A DNA stretch of 52,874 nucleotides from Oscillospiraceae bacterium (GTDB taxonomy: Bacteria > Bacillota > Clostridia > UMGS1810): positions 1-52,874 of the forward strand of contig SVJK01000009.1 in assembly GCA_015069015.1 (NCBI GenBank). The letters are read 5' to 3'. Both the position numbers and the translations under genes were made by a program. The notes under the pieces are model-generated. The model worked only from the letters and a program-made list of their open reading frames with translations. It ran no database searches and was not told the DNA's origin. Shown one piece after another: positions 49,841 to 52,874 of this stretch. Every line of letters begins with the position of its first letter. Within the stretch, counting starts at the first letter, position 1.

Positions 49841-50134
49841 AACATTTTCTGATTGAAAATGTTTCAGACTGTCGAAAAAGCCCGCACTGCAAAGTGCCGG
49901 GCTTTCTCTATAATATAAAAGTGTCTGATGATAAAACATATGTTTATGATGCTTTTGTCAATAGGACTGCCAAAAGCTACGATTTAAGACACTTTGCTTG
50001 CTTCGTCATAGCTTATTGACGTACCATCGTACTGTCTGCTTCGCCATTCCTCGCCTGCGACCATTTTCGAAAGTCTCTCAGCGTGTCGACTTTATCGGCA
50101 CGCTGAAACATTTTCTAATCAAAAATGTTTTATT
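49836..50134. repeat. 299-bp element with inverted-repeat ends
   Basis: The ends 49836-49875 and 50094-50134 are inverted copies: AATAAAACATTTT, a variable 7-base loop, AAAATGTTTCAG, then a looser match ending TCGA/CCGA. Each end is itself a hairpin. Inside are a terminator-like stem (AAAGCCCG/CGGGCTTT near 49876-49905), which can serve the HTH gene, and a strong hairpin CAGCGTG/CACGCTG (about 50078-50105). No coding frame stands out. It resembles a miniature inverted-repeat element and fills the whole gap before the GH28-like gene. Confidence 0.55.
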
Positions 50135-50143
50135 TTTTTAATT

Positions 50144-51400
50144 TTATATTATTGAAATGTTCTTTATTTCTCCGCATTTTTCAATAAGTTCACCGTCGCC
50201 CGCATCTACGTTATACACATAAAGATTATTGATTACACCTTTATTTTGAATAAAACTTATCTTTCCGTCAGTCTCATTGGTTTGACTACAATTTGAAACT
50301 GAGAAACGGTCTATTGTGCTACCTTCATAGATTCCAATGGTGGGGTTTGGATTATGGGTTTCATTTCTGTGAAGATTTGATATGCTGAGATTCTTTATAT
50401 CAATATTATCCCCTATCCACACAAGAGGTCTTGTATTACCGGGGACATCAACAGTTCCCGGACAAAGAGATGCATAGATATTATCCATATTTATGTTTTC
50501 AAATCCTGAACGCTCAGGAAGTTCCGAATATTTACTGAGGACCACCCCATAGGCGTAATAGGTCCCGTATACGTTTGTTATATGGACATTTTTAACGGGA
50601 TTAACCCTTGACAGAAGTCTTACGGCACTATGAGAATTTTCACTGTAAATTCCGTCAATGGTTATATTTTCAATGGGACCTGTGAAAAATGAGTCATCAG
50701 ATGTTAAGGCAACCACATCATCATGACATGCTCCCTTAAGATTCATTATGTGTCCGTTTCGGCAAAATCCTTCAAGATGAACACCGTCCATATTCCATAA
50801 TTTAGGACTGCCTTGTATATAATCAAAAACAATATTCTCTACGGTGAAGTCCTCCACCTTATAAAAATCCATTCCATACACAACAGGATTGTGAATTGTG
50901 AGATTGCATATATGGAAATTTTTGATGTTTTTAAAGGACATACAATGACCTGTATATAAATCTTCGGGAATATCAAGGTTATTGACACCGTTTGCCTCTT
51001 TTGGAAGAGGGAAAATGGTTGGATATGTTCCTCTTTCACGAAGAATTTCATAGCCCGTTTTTCCTGTTACGGGACTTGGAAAATGCCATGGGTTGGGACT
51101 TTGATTGTTATGATTCATATCCCATATTCCGCCGCTCACCTTTACATTTTCGCAAAATTCATCTTTACTTCCTATTTTAAGCATAAGAGAATCAGACCAG
51201 TCCTTGAGAACAATTCTTGCGTTGCGTTCTAATTTCAGTTCCTGATTTGAATGAACTTTAACAGGACCTGATATGAGATAGTTAACATCAGGACATGGAA
51301 GAGATACACATTTCATTCCCGAATCAAGCATTTCCTGAATTGCGGGAAGGTCATCGTGAAGACCGTCACCATATAGTTTATGAGACGATATTTCCGGCAT
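50144..51400 (-). CDS. GH28-like parallel beta-helix protein (polygalacturonase-related)
   Basis: 418 residues, no signal peptide. The N-terminal D-D-L-P-A-I-Q-E-M-L-D is the usual start of pectin-type beta-helices. Repeated coils with I-x-N motifs follow. The GH28 catalytic region is partly kept: N-M-D-G-V-H (about 210) and C-H-D-D-V-V-A-L (about 231), where GH28 has N-x-D and G-D-D. The later G-H-G and R-I-K motifs are not clear (N-S-H-S-A-V-R instead). It may act on imported oligogalacturonides or a different uronoside. Divergent from a PocR-AraC regulator, which probably controls it. AGGAGG precedes the ATG. Confidence 0.8.
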   Translation of the reverse strand: MPEISSHKLYGDGLHDDLPAIQEMLDSGMKCVSLPCPDVNYLISGPVKVHSNQELKLERNARIVLKDWSDSLMLKIGSKDEFCENVKVSGGIWDMNHNNQSPNPWHFPSPVTGKTGYEILRERGTYPTIFPLPKEANGVNNLDIPEDLYTGHCMSFKNIKNFHICNLTIHNPVVYGMDFYKVEDFTVENIVFDYIQGSPKLWNMDGVHLEGFCRNGHIMNLKGACHDDVVALTSDDSFFTGPIENITIDGIYSENSHSAVRLLSRVNPVKNVHITNVYGTYYAYGVVLSKYSELPERSGFENINMDNIYASLCPGTVDVPGNTRPLVWIGDNIDIKNLSISNLHRNETHNPNPTIGIYEGSTIDRFSVSNCSQTNETDGKISFIQNKGVINNLYVYNVDAGDGELIEKCGEIKNISII

Positions 51401-51561
51401 AAGAAGTTACCTCCTGATTTATATATTAATCAATAACGTAATTATATACGATAAACATCTTAAAAACAATATCCATCTTTATCTTTATCTCTGCATATCT
51501 TCCCCATATATTGACTTTTCTTCCCGGTGAAAAATAATTAAGTTCTTTGGATAAATTCTAA

Positions 51562-51590
51562 TTGACACAGGAAAATATATATGTCATAAT
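51562..51590 (+). promoter_or_regulatory. promoter of the PocR-AraC regulator
   Basis: TTGACA (51562-51567), 17 bases, CATAAT (51585-51590), 28 bases before ATG. Confidence 0.6.
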
Positions 51591-51617
51591 GGAAACATAA
51601 ACTAATGAGGCGATTTT

Positions 51618-52439
51618 ATGATTATTGAGTACAATACCAAAAAAATCAAAAAAACAGTTTCAGACTTTGCAAATCTGACCGGACTTAATATTGCAGTTTT
51701 GGACAATCAGTTTAACCACATTGCAACTTTTGAACAAAACTCTCCGGATTTTTGCAAGGCTGTCCAACGAGCCAAAAACGGACAGGATTTATGTGAAAAA
51801 TCAGACCGCAAAATGCTGAGTGAGTGTCGTGACACAAAAAAGGCTGTCATACACACCTGCCACGCAGGTATTGTTGATATGGTTATGCCTCTTATAAAAA
51901 ACAGTATCACGGTGGGTTACATTATTATAGGAAGAAACAGAGCAGACATTTCGTTTGAAGAAGTGTGGAACAAGGTTAAATGGCTTGAGTGTGACAAAGA
52001 AATTCTCAAAAAGCGGTTTTTTAAAATCGCATCATACAACATGTCGCAGATTCAGAGTCTGATAAATCTTATTTCTGATACTCTTATTGAAAACTCCATA
52101 GGATTAAACATCCCAAAGGTTCTTACAGATGCTTCGGAGTACATAGAAAACAATCTCTCGGAAAATATAAGCATACAATCCATATGCGAACACATTCACA
52201 TATCGAAAAATGCCCTGTATAAACTCTTTAAAGATGTATATGGCTGTACGGTAAATGAATACGTTGTGTGGCTTCGGGTGGAAAAAGCCAAAAAACTTCT
52301 TAAAAATTCATTTAAAACCATATGGGAAGTCGGCGAAGATGTGGGAGCGCCAAACCCTGCTCACTTTTGCAGAATGTTTAAAAAATCAACAGGACTTTCC
52401 CCCTCTGAATTCAGAAAAAAATCAAATGCTGAAGCATAA
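51618..52439 (+). CDS. AraC-family regulator with N-terminal PocR sensor domain
   Basis: 273 residues. Residues 1-165 are a PocR domain: F-A-N-L-T-G-L-N-I-A-V-L-D, D-F-C-K-A-V-Q, then the Cys/His stretch H-T-C-H-A-G-I-V-D-M-V-M-P. The C-terminus (about 170-270) is a double helix-turn-helix of AraC type (I-S-K-N-A-L-Y-K-L-F-K and H-F-C-R-M-F-K-K-S-T-G-L-S-P-S-E-F-R). PocR domains sense small metabolites such as diols, often sugar-derived. Divergent placement points to control of the GH28-like gene. The start has a GAGGCG eight bases upstream. Confidence 0.9.
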   Translation: MIIEYNTKKIKKTVSDFANLTGLNIAVLDNQFNHIATFEQNSPDFCKAVQRAKNGQDLCEKSDRKMLSECRDTKKAVIHTCHAGIVDMVMPLIKNSITVGYIIIGRNRADISFEEVWNKVKWLECDKEILKKRFFKIASYNMSQIQSLINLISDTLIENSIGLNIPKVLTDASEYIENNLSENISIQSICEHIHISKNALYKLFKDVYGCTVNEYVVWLRVEKAKKLLKNSFKTIWEVGEDVGAPNPAHFCRMFKKSTGLSPSEFRKKSNAEA

Positions 52440-52874
52440 AATTGCAAACGTCACCTGAATTTACAATTTAATTTTAACCTCAACTATTGACAAAGAGCAA
52501 CTATATCATTTATTTTCCTATATGCAAAAAAGCAGGCTGAGCCTGCACCCTTGTGGCGGTCATAGTTTTGTTAACATCAGTTCTCGCGAACAAATTTTTG
52601 CGAAATTTGGTACAATATAAGCATAGTTTGTATAATTTACAAGCTGTGCTTATTTTAGTTATAATAAGCAGGTAATGATATACTGACGATGCATAATTGA
52701 ACTTAGCGTTCGAATAGGAAAGTGTCAGCCGCCTCCTTATTATAAAAATTCGATTAAGCAGGTTGTTCCTGTTTCTTAATGAAACAGCGTTCGTGTCACT
52801 AACCAAAATGAATCGTAATAAGCTTGTTGCGGAAACATTACACATCTTAATTTCAGAAAGAAGGAATGTCTTAT
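52440..52874. other. right-edge region without a convincing gene, strongly structured
   Basis: Plus strand: an extended -10 (TG-g-TACAAT, 52611-52616) comes just before an 11-bp hairpin (52621-52649). A multi-stem fold follows: 52659-52668 with 52736-52745 enclosing CTGAC/GTCAG and an ATTGAAC/GTTCGAAT hairpin, then CTGTTTC/GAAACAG (52769-52787). It may be an RNA or leader for a gene past the edge. A 111-codon minus-strand frame (52510-52845) overlaps all this and ends in a terminator, so I do not call it a gene. Confidence 0.4.
52525..52546 (-). terminator. terminator for leftward transcription
   Basis: GCAGGC-tca-GCCTGC followed by T6 on the minus strand. It implies a leftward transcript from the right edge, or serves as the AraC gene terminator on the plus strand. 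Confidence 0.6.

Noticed and set aside
52510-52845. 111-codon minus-strand frame
   Set aside because: No ribosome site near the ATG, it crosses several perfect hairpins and its last codons form a terminator. It matches no family I know.
1-52874. CRISPR array, rRNA operon or replication origin
   Set aside because: I saw no regularly spaced repeats of CRISPR size, no conserved rRNA segments and no DnaA-box cluster.

Overview
The window is clearly AT-rich and comes from a spore-forming, low-GC Gram-positive bacterium of the class Clostridia, probably one that lives on plant polysaccharide. It carries spoIVA and the spoVAC-spoVAD-spoVAE triplet. It also has a T-box-controlled pheST operon, a NifS-type cysteine desulfurase next to a rhodanese-less ThiI, the order thiI-pncC-recA-recX-rimO-pgsA, and strong sigma-A promoters (TTGACA-N17-TATAAT class) with Rho-independent terminators. 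Species cannot be named from the sequence alone.

Layout. 1-1620: accessory edge with a truncated WYL regulator, a perfect promoter plus palindromic operator reading off the left end, a structured RNA (RNA-1, 383-645), a small lipoprotein and a recombinase tail. 1679-4795: the GGGtGRT/NifU-like pair and a Gfo/Idh/MocA oxidoreductase. 4873-10991: a marR-RND permease-TolC-adaptor efflux operon. 11130-13222: a DUF6512-like membrane protein and a secreted M23-family protein. 13391-22729: a small-RNA unit, spoIVA, then the housekeeping block pgsA-rimO-recX-recA-pncC-thiI-nifS and degV. 22873-28424: a uronate module (kduD-like SDR; a KduI fused to an extra N-terminal domain), a Fic-like protein with an altered active site, a second copy of the structured RNA (RNA-2, 26402-26571), and an SDR plus type I dehydroquinase-like pair. 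28517-37722: a papain-like secreted protein bracketed by a 54-bp direct repeat, an aminotransferase, pheT, pheS, the T-box leader and an M48 peptidase. 37999-38452: a decayed DUF559 element with hairpin-rich terminal inverted repeats. 38715-43961: an operon of two tandem SGNH esterases, a nitrilase-GDPD fusion and a subtilisin. 44167-47004: a YfhO-GtrA fusion. 47165-49464: two tRNA-Leu genes and spoVACDE. 49643-52439: a small HTH protein, a 299-bp element with inverted-repeat ends, a GH28-like protein and a divergent PocR-AraC regulator. 52440-52874: no convincing gene but strong secondary structure.

How genes work together. KduI, the KduD-like SDR, the GH28-like beta-helix protein, the SGNH esterases and the PocR-AraC regulator are consistent with use of acetylated or pectin-type glycans. 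The SGNH-SGNH-nitrilase/GDPD-subtilisin cluster is a tight operon whose combined chemistry I do not recognise. NifS would feed sulfur to ThiI for tRNA 4-thiouridine. The spo genes give coat assembly (SpoIVA) and dipicolinate loading (SpoVA).

The best candidate for something undescribed is the pair of RNAs at 383-645 and 26402-26571. Their sequences differ, but the architecture is the same: sigma-A promoter, an 18-bp closing helix, a 16-18-bp inner hairpin whose large loop carries AAAAAYGCAGG, a 13-14-bp pseudoknot from that loop to the tail just after the closing helix, and a terminator. Compensatory base changes between the copies support the fold. The second candidate is the DUF559 element, whose two ends keep matching hairpins with different stem sequences.
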